From positions 62,001 through 126,000 of the forward strand of contig REGQ01000005.1 in assembly GCA_004134985.1 (NCBI GenBank): a DNA stretch of 64,000 bases, read 5' to 3'. How positions within the stretch are numbered: the first letter of the stretch is position 1; each line of letters begins with the position of its first letter. Origin of the DNA: Paenibacillaceae bacterium (GTDB lineage: Bacteria > Bacillota > Bacilli > Paenibacillales > Paenibacillaceae). A model generated the notes under the pieces. It worked only from the letters and a program-made list of their open reading frames with translations, had not been told where the DNA came from and made no database searches. Shown piece after piece: positions 34,910 to 43,487 of this stretch. Position numbers and translations under genes: made by a program.

Positions 34910-36538
34910 TTACGGTTTGATGGAGACGTTGTGGAACTGCATAATGCCGTTCGGATGTCTCCAGAAGCCTTCTACCTTGTCGCTAACACCATTAAGGTAT
35001 TCCTGATGGTGGATGTAGACCATCGGCGCGATTTCAACCAGCTTCTCTTGCGCCTGTTTGTACAGCTCTTTACGCTTGTTGCTATCGCTTTCCTCACGGC
35101 CCCCGATCAACAGTTGATCCAACTCGGCGTCTCTCGTAAACGTACGGTTGCCAGGCTCGCCCGCGTTATCCGAATGGAAGATCGGGTACAAACCATAGTC
35201 GGCATCAGCCGTTACCGTCGACCAGCCAAGAATGAACATGTCATGCTTGCCCTCTGCGGTCTGAGCAAGGTAAGCGCCCCATTCCATAACTTCAATCTTA
35301 ACGTCAACATTGATTTCTTTTAATTTGGATTGCGCGTATTCTGCGATTTTAATACGCTCTGCGTTGTCGTTTGTCCAGAGCGTCGTCGAGAACCCGTTCT
35401 CGAATCCAGCATCTTTCAAAAGCTCTTTAGCTTTTTCGATATTATTTTCGAGCGGCTTAACGGATGCATCGTAGCCAAATACGTCAGGTGCAAGCGGCGA
35501 AACGGCTGGAATGCCAATGCCTTCATAAATCCCTTGAATAATCTCATCTTTATTCATCGCCATCGACAAAGCTTGTCTTACACGAACATCGTCGAAAGGC
35601 GCTTTGTCCATGTTAAAACCAATATAGGAAAGGCTCAGCGACGGTTGACGATTGACATGCGCGTCAGCCAGTCCGTCTACCCGGTTGACGTCGCTTGGCG
35701 CGACCGGGTCGATAATATGGGCGTAACCGGTCTCCAGTTCTGCAACCCTGGTGCCGTCTTCGCTGACGACTTTAAATGTAATGCTGCTTACTTTGGCTTG
35801 GTCAGCCCAATATCCATCGTTAGGAACGATTTTGACTTCCTGTCCTGGATTCCAGCTATCCAGCTTGAAGATTCCTGTGCCTACCGGATTCTTAGAGAGG
35901 TAGGTTCCGGCTTTCTCGCCGCCATCAATCAATTCGTAATCCTTCTTGATTCCTTCAGCACTTACAATACCGACACCCGGGTGGGCGAGATGCGCAAGCA
36001 GCGGAGAGAATGGAAGCTTCGTCACGAATTGTACGGTGTTCTCGTCAACGACTTTGACATCCTCAATCATGTTGACAAGGAAAGCACGCGGCGATCCTAC
36101 TTTTGGATCGAGCATACGGTCGATGTTGGCTTTGATGACTTCTGCGTTCAAGTCGGTGCCATCCGTAAATTTAACGCCTTGGCGCAATTTGAATTCCAAC
36201 GTTTTGTCATCTACTTGTGTCCAGGACTCTGCCAGTCCAGGCTTAATGTTCAAATCTTTGTCATGAATGACCAGTGTATCGTAAAGGTGGGTCGTCAAAA
36301 TACTTGCTTGCTGGTCAGTAGCCATGTGCGGGTCCAAGGAAGGAGGGTCAGACAACCACGCAACAATCAGATCCTGTTTGGCTGTTTCCGATGCTTCAGT
36401 CCCTTCCGACTCCTTGCCTGGCGAATTGTTCCCGGAAGGCGCCGGAGTTTCATCGTTTTTGGAACATGCTGCGAGAAATACGGTTAGCAGGAGTACTAAT
36501 GACAACATCCACCTAAATGTCTTTCCACTGCTTTTCAT
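34910..36538 (-). CDS. peptide/nickel-type ABC transporter binding lipoprotein (SBP_bac_5)
   Basis: 542 residues. The signal peptide ends in lipobox FLAAC (Cys about 25), then a Glu/Ser/Thr-rich linker. Family 5 hallmarks are YDTLVIHDKDLNIKPGLAES, FKLRQGVKFTDGTDLNAEVI, RQALSMAMNKDEIIQG and GIPAVSPLAPDVFGY. This group binds di-/oligopeptides, glutathione or nickel chelates. It is divergent from the permease-ATPase operon starting at 36925, and the shared AT-rich 386 bases likely contain both promoters. The 385-codon plus-strand frame lying over it is an antisense shadow. Confidence 0.9.
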   Translation of the reverse strand: MKSSGKTFRWMLSLVLLLTVFLAACSKNDETPAPSGNNSPGKESEGTEASETAKQDLIVAWLSDPPSLDPHMATDQQASILTTHLYDTLVIHDKDLNIKPGLAESWTQVDDKTLEFKLRQGVKFTDGTDLNAEVIKANIDRMLDPKVGSPRAFLVNMIEDVKVVDENTVQFVTKLPFSPLLAHLAHPGVGIVSAEGIKKDYELIDGGEKAGTYLSKNPVGTGIFKLDSWNPGQEVKIVPNDGYWADQAKVSSITFKVVSEDGTRVAELETGYAHIIDPVAPSDVNRVDGLADAHVNRQPSLSLSYIGFNMDKAPFDDVRVRQALSMAMNKDEIIQGIYEGIGIPAVSPLAPDVFGYDASVKPLENNIEKAKELLKDAGFENGFSTTLWTNDNAERIKIAEYAQSKLKEINVDVKIEVMEWGAYLAQTAEGKHDMFILGWSTVTADADYGLYPIFHSDNAGEPGNRTFTRDAELDQLLIGGREESDSNKRKELYKQAQEKLVEIAPMVYIHHQEYLNGVSDKVEGFWRHPNGIMQFHNVSIKP

Positions 36539-36924
36539 TTGATTTCAAATCCCCCTACATCATAAATTTTTGATAATTCTGCTAAAATAGAAAAATATAG
36601 ATAATTTGTTCATTTATAGATTATAATAGATTATTATATTTATTTAAAGTATAATTTTTAATTATATTAATTAATTTCTGGGAAGGAGATTTATTGGAAC
36701 AACTCAGTCATGAAAATAGGGGGGCAAAAAATCAGCCTAAGAAAAGCAGATTTGTGACTTCATACGACGCTATCAAGGTCTACTGTTCGATTAAACTGCT
36801 GAAGCCAAGGCGACCATACAAATGTATTGAAAGCGTAATCATTTATATATTATAATATATAATTATATTTGTTTAAACTATAATTTCAAAATATATTAAT
36901 TTATTTTTGGAAAGGGAGATTATA
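36539..36924. other. 386-bp divergent promoter region with an internal duplication
   Basis: Very AT-rich. The block 36612-36700 (AT-rich leader, AAGGAG, TTG) is repeated at 36841-36930, offset about 230 bases, so there are two similar promoter/translation-start regions in tandem. A cre-like TGAAAGCGTAATCA lies at 36828-36841. Confidence 0.65.
36694..36866 (+). pseudogene. decayed duplicate of the 5' end of the adjacent permease gene
   Basis: From a TTG at 36694 with AAGGAG upstream (36683-36688), the frame reads LEQLSHENRGAKNQPKKSRF, then VTSYDAIKVYCSIKLLKP, then unrelated residues to a stop near 36866. The true permease reads LNNTVVKTGGTNIQPNRSRL and later LTSYDPTKVDYSIKLLKP. The copy therefore has the same ribosome site, start and N-terminus, but about 40 residues including the first membrane helix are deleted and the remainder is missing. 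Confidence 0.75.
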
Positions 36925-37821
36925 TTGAATAACACAGTCGTGAAGACAGGGGGCACAAATATTCAGCCTAATAGAAGTAGACTTGTAGGCTGGAAAGCAT
37001 TTTACAAAAAACTTAGCAAGAATAAAGCTGCCCTAATTGGGGGCTACTTTCTTATATTCGTTTGTATCGCAGCCTTGATCGGGCCTTACTTAACTTCATA
37101 TGATCCTACCAAGGTCGACTATTCGATCAAACTGCTGAAGCCAAGCACAGATCACTGGTTCGGTACGGATCATAATGGGAGAGATATCTTTACCAGAATA
37201 GTGCACGGAATGCAACTCACGCTTTCCGTTGGAATATTTTCTGTGGTGGTAGGTGCCTCCATAGGCGTTGTTCTTGGTATATTTTCCGGGTACTATGGAG
37301 GGAAAATTGACACCATTATTATGAGGATTATGGATATTTTGCTTGCGTTTCCAGGCATTTTGCTGGCGTTAGCGATTGTAAGCGTTCTCGGAAAAAGCTT
37401 GACCAATGTTATTATCGCTGTCGGCATTTTCTCGATCCCGACTTTCGCCAGGGTGGTGAGAGGAGCCACCCTGTCTGTCTGTAAACTGGAGTATATCGAT
37501 GCGATGCGAGCTTTGGGCGCAGGGGACATGCGGATCATATTCAAACATATTCTTCCGAACATCACTTCCCCAATTATTGTGCAAGCTACACTTCGGATCG
37601 CGATAGCCATCTTGACAGCAAGCGGCCTGTCCTTCCTCGGTTTGGGTGCCCAGCCGCCAACACCGGAATGGGGGGCTATGCTTAATGATGGACGCAATTA
37701 TTTGGCTGAATACCCTCATGTTGCGCTCTTCCCAGGGATCGCCATCGTCCTTGTTGTCATTGCGCTCAATCTTTTTGGTGACGGCTTGCGAGATGTTCTC
37801 GATCCGAAGGCGAATAAATAA
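36925..37821 (+). CDS. peptide/nickel ABC transporter permease (OppC/DppC type)
   Basis: 298 residues from TTG 36925 (AGGGAG 6 bases upstream); an in-frame TTG at 36907 overlaps the ribosome site and is less likely. OppC features are the N-terminal segment KNKAALIGGYFLIFVCIAAL, HWFGTDHNGRDIFTRIVHGM, the coupling loop EYIDAMRALGAGDMRIIFKH, and SFLGLGAQPPTPEWGAML. Six membrane segments. The gene order C-B-D-F is reversed for the first two genes compared with the common B-C-D-F. A decayed copy of its 5' end lies upstream. Confidence 0.9.
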   Translation: MNNTVVKTGGTNIQPNRSRLVGWKAFYKKLSKNKAALIGGYFLIFVCIAALIGPYLTSYDPTKVDYSIKLLKPSTDHWFGTDHNGRDIFTRIVHGMQLTLSVGIFSVVVGASIGVVLGIFSGYYGGKIDTIIMRIMDILLAFPGILLALAIVSVLGKSLTNVIIAVGIFSIPTFARVVRGATLSVCKLEYIDAMRALGAGDMRIIFKHILPNITSPIIVQATLRIAIAILTASGLSFLGLGAQPPTPEWGAMLNDGRNYLAEYPHVALFPGIAIVLVVIALNLFGDGLRDVLDPKANK

Positions 37822-37842
37822 TGAAGGGAACGGTCCATTACT

Positions 37843-38766
37843 ATGTTTAAATATATCGTTCGTCGTCTGCTTCAGACAATTCCCGTTCTAATTGGGGTTA
37901 CTGTTATTGTGTTTTTGCTTATGCACCTCATTCCGGGGGATGCCGCCCAGGTTATCGTCGGAGAGGGCGCACCCAAGGACCAAGTGGAACAAATCAGGGA
38001 AAATCTCGGGCTCAATGACCCGTTGCCTGTACAGTATTTCAACTATGTCGGCAATCTGTTAAAGGGTGATCTGGGCCAGTCGATCCGCAGCAATCGCCCG
38101 ATTACGGAAGAGATTTTTACCAGCCGTTTCTGGATTACATTTGAACTTGCCATATACAGCACAATCCTTGCCGCTTTCCTTGGCTTGACTGCAGGCATTC
38201 TGTCCGCGGTCAAGAAGGCATCGCCGGCAGACTACGGCGTTATGTTCGTCGCCCTATTCGGTCTATCCATGCCCAACTTCTGGCTGGGTCTCCTATTAAT
38301 TCAGTTTTTTGCGGTCGACCTGGGTTGGCTCCGTCCATCCGGATGGGGAAGCTGGTCGCAGAATATATTGCCGGTGCTTACCCTTGGTACGGGCGGTGCC
38401 GCGATTATTGCCCGGATGACGCGCTCCAGCATGATCGAAGTGCTCAATCAGGATTATATACGGACGGCGAGAGCCAAAGGGGCCAAGGAAAGAATCGTTA
38501 TTTACAGACATGCGCTGAAGAATGCGATGATCCCGATTGTTACCGTAATTGGCCTTGAATTCGGTGGATTTCTCGGAGGAGCCGTCTTGACGGAAACGGT
38601 ATTTGCCATTAACGGGGTAGGAAGATATGTCATTGCTTCTATAAGCGCTCGTGACTATCCGGTCGTCCAGGGAACGGTGCTTATTCTTTCCCTTATGTTC
38701 GTTATTGTGAACTTGCTGGTGGATATCTCGTACCGCTACTTCAACAAGCGAATCGACCTGAATTGA
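37843..38766 (+). CDS. peptide/nickel ABC transporter permease (OppB/DppB type)
   Basis: 307 residues, six membrane segments. The hallmark N-terminus YIVRRLLQTIPVLIGVTVIV is followed by LMHLIPGDAAQVI, the coupling loop DYIRTARAKGAKERIVIYRH, and the C-terminal FVIVNLLVDISYRYFNKRI. Pairs with the OppC-type protein 21 bases upstream. Confidence 0.92.
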   Translation: MFKYIVRRLLQTIPVLIGVTVIVFLLMHLIPGDAAQVIVGEGAPKDQVEQIRENLGLNDPLPVQYFNYVGNLLKGDLGQSIRSNRPITEEIFTSRFWITFELAIYSTILAAFLGLTAGILSAVKKASPADYGVMFVALFGLSMPNFWLGLLLIQFFAVDLGWLRPSGWGSWSQNILPVLTLGTGGAAIIARMTRSSMIEVLNQDYIRTARAKGAKERIVIYRHALKNAMIPIVTVIGLEFGGFLGGAVLTETVFAINGVGRYVIASISARDYPVVQGTVLILSLMFVIVNLLVDISYRYFNKRIDLN

Positions 38767-38800
38767 CCTTCGATAATAGGAGCAAAGGGGAGAATGAACG

Positions 38801-39811
38801 ATGAACAAGCAACCAGCTGTGCTGGAAATAAATAATTTACAAACCTCCTTCTTTACGGAAGAAGGGGAAGTGAAAGCGGTCGAAGGCATCGACCTGCGAG
38901 TGCCCAAAGGCAAAACATTGGGGATTGTAGGCGAGTCGGGGTCAGGCAAAAGCATCTTGTCGCTGTCGATAATGCGTCTTATCTTCGAACCGGGGAAAAT
39001 CGTCGGCGGGGAAGTGCTTTACAACGGAGAAGATCTGCTGAAGAAATCCAGCAAACAGATGCGCAACATCCGCGGCAACCAGATTTCGATGATATTCCAG
39101 GAGCCGATGACGTCGCTCAACCCAGTCTTTACTGTAGGTGAGCAAATTGCCGAAGCCTATGAGATTCATGAGAAGCTGGGCAAGAAGGAAGCGATGAAGA
39201 AAGCCGTCGAAATTTTGAGGATGGTCGGCATCCCTTCGCCGGAGAAGCGCGTCACCCAATACCCGTTTGAGCTGTCGGGAGGGATGAGGCAGCGGGTTAT
39301 GATCGCTATCGCCCTTGCCTGCAACCCAGATGTTCTTATTGCCGACGAGCCGACAACTGCGCTGGATGTCACGATCCAGGCGCAAATTTTGGAACTGATC
39401 AAAGATTTGCAGAAGAAGCTGCAAATGTCGGTTGTGTTCATTACCCATGATCTTGGAGTTGTAGCGGAAACTTGCGATGATGTCGCTGTTATGTACTGCG
39501 GCAAAGTGGTGGAGTATGCTAGTGCGAGAGCTTTGTTCCATCACCCGAAGCATCCTTATACGCAAGGGCTGCTAAATTCGCTGCCTCGCCATGATCAGGA
39601 CCAGGACGAACTGGTTGCTATCAAAGGCTCTGTGCCAAGTCCGTTCGAGCGGGGAGAAGGCTGTCGGTTCGCGCCGCGCTGTCCGCATGCGGCAAGCATC
39701 TGCTCTGAGAAGCTCCCTGAATTGACCGAAGTCGGTGACAATCAGGAAGTCCGGTGCTGGATCTATACGGAACAATGGGAGCAAAAGGTGGAGGTGAACG
39801 CGCAGAGATGA
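38801..39811 (+). CDS. peptide ABC transporter ATPase (OppD/DppD type)
   Basis: 336 residues. Walker [19 protein letters not shown]-loop [13 protein letters not shown], signature [15 protein letters not shown], Walker [15 protein letters not shown], and the oligopeptide-transporter C-terminal domain with Cys-rich [17 protein letters not shown], which may carry an iron-sulphur cluster as in related importers. Overlaps the next ATPase gene by 4 bases. Confidence 0.92.
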   Translation: MNKQPAVLEINNLQTSFFTEEGEVKAVEGIDLRVPKGKTLGIVGESGSGKSILSLSIMRLIFEPGKIVGGEVLYNGEDLLKKSSKQMRNIRGNQISMIFQEPMTSLNPVFTVGEQIAEAYEIHEKLGKKEAMKKAVEILRMVGIPSPEKRVTQYPFELSGGMRQRVMIAIALACNPDVLIADEPTTALDVTIQAQILELIKDLQKKLQMSVVFITHDLGVVAETCDDVAVMYCGKVVEYASARALFHHPKHPYTQGLLNSLPRHDQDQDELVAIKGSVPSPFERGEGCRFAPRCPHAASICSEKLPELTEVGDNQEVRCWIYTEQWEQKVEVNAQR

Positions 39812-40815
39812 AGAAGGAGCTGTTGAAAGTAAATCGGTTGAAGCAATATTATCCGATCAAAGGCGGCTTTTTAGGCCGGACCGTCAATCATGTCAAAGCG
39901 GTCGATGACATTTCGTTCACCATCTATGAAGGAGAAACCGTCAGTATTGTAGGGGAATCCGGCTGCGGCAAATCGACGACAGGGCGGGCGATTATGCGTC
40001 TGGAGGAACCTACTTCCGGCGAAGTGTTCTTCGGGGGCACCAATCTGCTCAGCTTGAAGAAATCGGAAATGCTCAAGAAGCGCAAAGAAGTACAGATGAT
40101 TTTCCAGGACCCGTATGCATCGTTGAACCCGCGCAAGACCGTTGCACAAACGTTGGAGGAAGCGTTGGAAATCCAAAATGTTGTTCCGTCTTCCGAGCGT
40201 CGCGCGCGAGCGATCGAGCTGATGGAAATGGTCGGACTGGCCGCTTACCAAGCGGATCGCTACCCGCATGAATTCAGCGGCGGGCAGCGGCAGCGGGTCG
40301 GGATCGCCCGGGCATTGTCGGTAAATCCGAAGCTGGTCATCTGCGATGAAGCGGTATCCGCTCTTGACGTCTCCATTCAGGCGCAAGTGCTGAACCTGCT
40401 GAAATCGCTGCAGCGGGAGCTGAAACTGACCTATTTGTTTATTTCCCATGACCTTGGCGTCGTACGTCATATTTCCGACCGTATTATCGTCATGTACCTG
40501 GGAAGAATTGTGGAAATTTCCGATAAAGCGTCGCTGTTCAACAACCCGCTGCATCCTTACACGCGCGCGCTGTTGTCTGCCATTCCTTCCGTTAACCCGG
40601 ATGCAAAAAAAGAACGCATCATACTAAAAGGCGATATCCCTTCGCCAATCGATCCGCCGGCAGGGTGCCGTTTCCATACCCGCTGCCCGTACGCGACGGA
40701 TCGCTGCAAGACCGAAACGCCTGAGCTGCGGACGGTTAATGAAAATGTCGAGCATCAGGCAGCTTGCCATCATGTCGAAGAGATTCAGGAGAAAGAATTG
40801 GCCGCGGCTAAGTGA
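39808..40815 (+). CDS. peptide ABC transporter ATPase (OppF/DppF type)
   Basis: 335 residues from ATG 39808 (GGAGGTG upstream; overlaps the OppD stop as ATGA). Walker A GESGCGKSTTGRAIMRLEEP, MIFQDPYASLNPRKTV, signature FSGGQRQRVGIARAL, Walker B LVICDEAVSALDVS, and C-terminal GCRFHTRCPYATDRC. Last gene of the importer operon and convergent with the germination operon. Confidence 0.92.
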   Translation: MKKELLKVNRLKQYYPIKGGFLGRTVNHVKAVDDISFTIYEGETVSIVGESGCGKSTTGRAIMRLEEPTSGEVFFGGTNLLSLKKSEMLKKRKEVQMIFQDPYASLNPRKTVAQTLEEALEIQNVVPSSERRARAIELMEMVGLAAYQADRYPHEFSGGQRQRVGIARALSVNPKLVICDEAVSALDVSIQAQVLNLLKSLQRELKLTYLFISHDLGVVRHISDRIIVMYLGRIVEISDKASLFNNPLHPYTRALLSAIPSVNPDAKKERIILKGDIPSPIDPPAGCRFHTRCPYATDRCKTETPELRTVNENVEHQAACHHVEEIQEKELAAAK

Positions 40816-40913
40816 TGTCCGTTTCTGGCTTGCTCCTGTAATATCTGAACGATCAAAAGGCAAGAACGTATAACCTTCAGTGTCACGTTTATGGTGATGT
40901 GGAGGTTATTGGT

Positions 40914-42017
40914 TTATGACCCTGCTCCTGCTCCTTTTGCCTTACGCCGATTGCGAAACCAGGCAAGCACCAGAAACAGCATTGGAAACAACAGGCCGTA
41001 TATGATTTCATACTCAAATACATACCGGCTGTCCCACATAATATTTTCCACAACATTCTCACTGGCTAGAGACAGGCTGGATATGATCAATATGAGCGGA
41101 ACGGCTACCCAGGTCTTATCTTTCAAGCCAAATAATTGACATATCCCAAGTACGGCAGCATAGAAGGTGGTGGAGAGCTTGATGAAGATCGCCACCAGCA
41201 AAATTACCGTAACCGATGATTCCAAATGCTCAATGAGCGGCCCGATCCGGATTTCCTGGACGATTAAGAACAGGGGGGACGTTCCGTGGGATGCACGTGT
41301 AACCCCCAGCACGCCTACCATAAACAATGTAATGGCACATAGAATGATGGCCGCGATGAGAACTCCCATGAACAGCGCTCTGTTTCTGCCTTTACGCACG
41401 TAAGGAAACACCATCATTAACGTCACAGTCTCCATAAAGGGAAAGGCGATAATGTTCCGCGTCTCCTTTATCGTCTTCAACAAATTTAGGCGGAATGCCG
41501 GTTGCAGCCGCTCCGTGTTCCATTCCGGAAACATCAAGAAACAAATAATCAGAAAGGTCAACATGATGATTGGCGTCAGCATCTCATTTGATCTGGCGAT
41601 TGGCTCCAGACCCTTGATCGTGGCATAGCAGGCTACGATTAACAGCATAATATGAAACACGGAAATGGGGGTGCGCGGCATTAAAGTCGATGTCATAAAA
41701 TCCCCCAAATTACGGACGATCCAGCTGGATAACTGAGTGAAGAAACCGATATAGAGCAGCGCGATTGCGCCCCCGAACCATTTGCCTGCAGCTTCTGTAC
41801 AGATTTGTACAATGGTTAACTGCGGGTACTGCTCCGCCATTTTTACCCATAGGAAGACCATCGCAATTCCCGCCGCTCCTGTCCAAGTCCATATCATCCA
41901 GGCATCCTGCTTGGCAATAGCAATAAGCCCCCCCGGGCGGAGGAAAAATGTCGTACCCAGCACATACATGAAGCTCAAAAGATAAAACTGCCAACTGCTG
42001 ATCCGTACCTGCTCCAT
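40914..42017 (-). CDS. spore germinant receptor subunit B (GerAB family)
   Basis: 367 residues, about ten membrane helices, amino-acid-permease fold of the inner spore membrane. The N-terminus ISSWQFYLLSFMYVLGTTFF with FLRPGGLIAIAKQDAWMI is typical of endospore GerAB proteins, which bind the germinant. Last gene of the receptor operon; a Met-Glu-Gln start follows GGGGAGGCGAAG. The specific germinant cannot be predicted. Confidence 0.9.
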   Translation of the reverse strand: MEQVRISSWQFYLLSFMYVLGTTFFLRPGGLIAIAKQDAWMIWTWTGAAGIAMVFLWVKMAEQYPQLTIVQICTEAAGKWFGGAIALLYIGFFTQLSSWIVRNLGDFMTSTLMPRTPISVFHIMLLIVACYATIKGLEPIARSNEMLTPIIMLTFLIICFLMFPEWNTERLQPAFRLNLLKTIKETRNIIAFPFMETVTLMMVFPYVRKGRNRALFMGVLIAAIILCAITLFMVGVLGVTRASHGTSPLFLIVQEIRIGPLIEHLESSVTVILLVAIFIKLSTTFYAAVLGICQLFGLKDKTWVAVPLILIISSLSLASENVVENIMWDSRYVFEYEIIYGLLFPMLFLVLAWFRNRRKAKGAGAGS

Positions 42018-42062
42018 AACTTCGCCTCCCCGCCCAAGATGTTTGTGACGTTTGCTGAAACA

Positions 42063-42266
42063 TTACACCCCCAGCTTGTCAATGACCCAGGCAATCCATA
42101 GATTGGGACTGACAGGCCGATCAAGAAAGATAAAGATCCATAGCACAAAGCCAATCCATGCAATCGCGCAGAAAATGACAATTTCCTTGGCTTGCTTGTT
42201 CATCCGGCGCATGAGGTAAATTGCAAAGCTGAAAGACAGGATGAAGAAGATGATAAATCCGATCAT
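42063..42266 (-). CDS. small two-helix membrane protein, germinant receptor D-subunit-like
   Basis: 67 residues with two hydrophobic helices (IGFIIFFILSFSFAIYLM and IVIFCAIAWIGFVLWIFIFL) separated by a basic turn. Small two-helix D proteins of about this size are known to be encoded in Bacillales ger operons and modulate receptor function. GGAGGG ribosome site. Lies between the C and B subunits. A fragment of a related gene is found at 60427-60471. Confidence 0.75.
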   Translation of the reverse strand: MIGFIIFFILSFSFAIYLMRRMNKQAKEIVIFCAIAWIGFVLWIFIFLDRPVSPNLWIAWVIDKLGV

Positions 42267-42290
42267 CCCTGGCGCCCTCCTTTGCGTTGT

Positions 42291-43475
42291 TTATTTCGAA
42301 CCCTGATATGGATCGATCGACCCGCCGACATCGCTTATTCTGCTATTGACATTAATTTTTACAGCAGCCTTCCGCCATAAATTCTTGTCTTCACGGGCTT
42401 CAGCCCAGTCCTTCCCGCGCTTGTTCTTGATGCTCTCCTCTAGGCCGAATAAGTCCCATCCCTTGGTTTTGTACTTTTCAAAGAAAGCTTCCTCCTGCGT
42501 CTTGATTTGCTCATTGAATTCATTTTTGATTTCGACAATATTGGCTGGCGACAATTTTACCTTCTGTTCATTGTTCAGAATAATGAGCTTTGTCCGGATC
42601 GTTACTTCCCAGACCGGTCTGCCGCTAACGAGCGATAGACGCTTCTTCGTTTTTAATTTGGTCGCATAGAGGTCAACCGGACCAGAGCGCAGCTTGATGG
42701 TCGTATAAAAGACTTTCGCATCTCCCTTAAGCAGATGATAAAAGGACACATCGCTCAAGTCGAGCCTCCCAATCATTTTGTCCTTCTTGAATACCGCGCC
42801 CCCTGTTATAAAAATAGTGCCCTTGCTGGCGTCAATATTCTCATACCTTGACGTATTGGATGCCGCTTTCGAATCGTGCAGCGTAATGATTGGCAGCACG
42901 GTCAGACGGGAACTTTCCATGTTTTCGATCAGATCCTTCACTCGGGACTTCAGGCTGACCGTGCTGGTTACTTTGGCTTGGTACTCGACTAACGAACGCA
43001 CGTAGCGTCCGGGAACTCTTTCCAGCAGCGTAAAGGTGTCCATCACGTCAGCCATCGATGAATCGGTAACGAGCAGATACAGGTCGGTTCTGCGGTTGAA
43101 CTGCCGCTCAATAAAGTTAATGAACGTCCCGAGGCCCTGCTTTGCAAACCGTTCCGTCACAATATGGGATTGCAAGTGATCAGGAAACAGCTCCCTGGGA
43201 ATGAGATTGGAAGACTTGAGCGACAACTCGGCGATTGTCGGGGCTTCCACTCGGTAGGTGTAGACGGGAGCTTTAATGCCTGAACCCCGTTGGCTGGAAA
43301 CTGCCGAAGGGTTGATAATGTGGTAATAGACGATCTGTTGTTTCGTCTCCGGGTCAATGTCTCCTCCGGCCAGCGAGCCGATCGCCAATTCATTGATTTG
43401 AACCAGATCCCAACATCCAGTTAGTCCACACAGGCAGCACAAGGCCAAAATAATGGGCAGTTTTCTTCCACGCAT
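42291..43475 (-). CDS. spore germinant receptor subunit C (GerAC-type lipoprotein)
   Basis: 394 residues. Signal peptide with lipobox GLTGC followed by the GerAC hallmark WDLVQINELAIGSLAGGD. RVEAPTIAELSLKSSNLIPR and HLQSHIVTERFAKQGLG are family segments. ATG 43475 is chosen (AGAAGGTGA upstream); an in-frame GTG at 43484 is too close to that site. Starts 12 bases after the GerAA stop. Confidence 0.9.
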   Translation of the reverse strand: MRGRKLPIILALCCLCGLTGCWDLVQINELAIGSLAGGDIDPETKQQIVYYHIINPSAVSSQRGSGIKAPVYTYRVEAPTIAELSLKSSNLIPRELFPDHLQSHIVTERFAKQGLGTFINFIERQFNRRTDLYLLVTDSSMADVMDTFTLLERVPGRYVRSLVEYQAKVTSTVSLKSRVKDLIENMESSRLTVLPIITLHDSKAASNTSRYENIDASKGTIFITGGAVFKKDKMIGRLDLSDVSFYHLLKGDAKVFYTTIKLRSGPVDLYATKLKTKKRLSLVSGRPVWEVTIRTKLIILNNEQKVKLSPANIVEIKNEFNEQIKTQEEAFFEKYKTKGWDLFGLEESIKNKRGKDWAEAREDKNLWRKAAVKINVNSRISDVGGSIDPYQGSK

Positions 43476-43487
43476 CTGATTCACCTT

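Noticed and set aside
35330-36487. 385-codon plus-strand ORF
   Set aside because: Antisense shadow of the clear peptide-binding lipoprotein gene; no family features or ribosome site.
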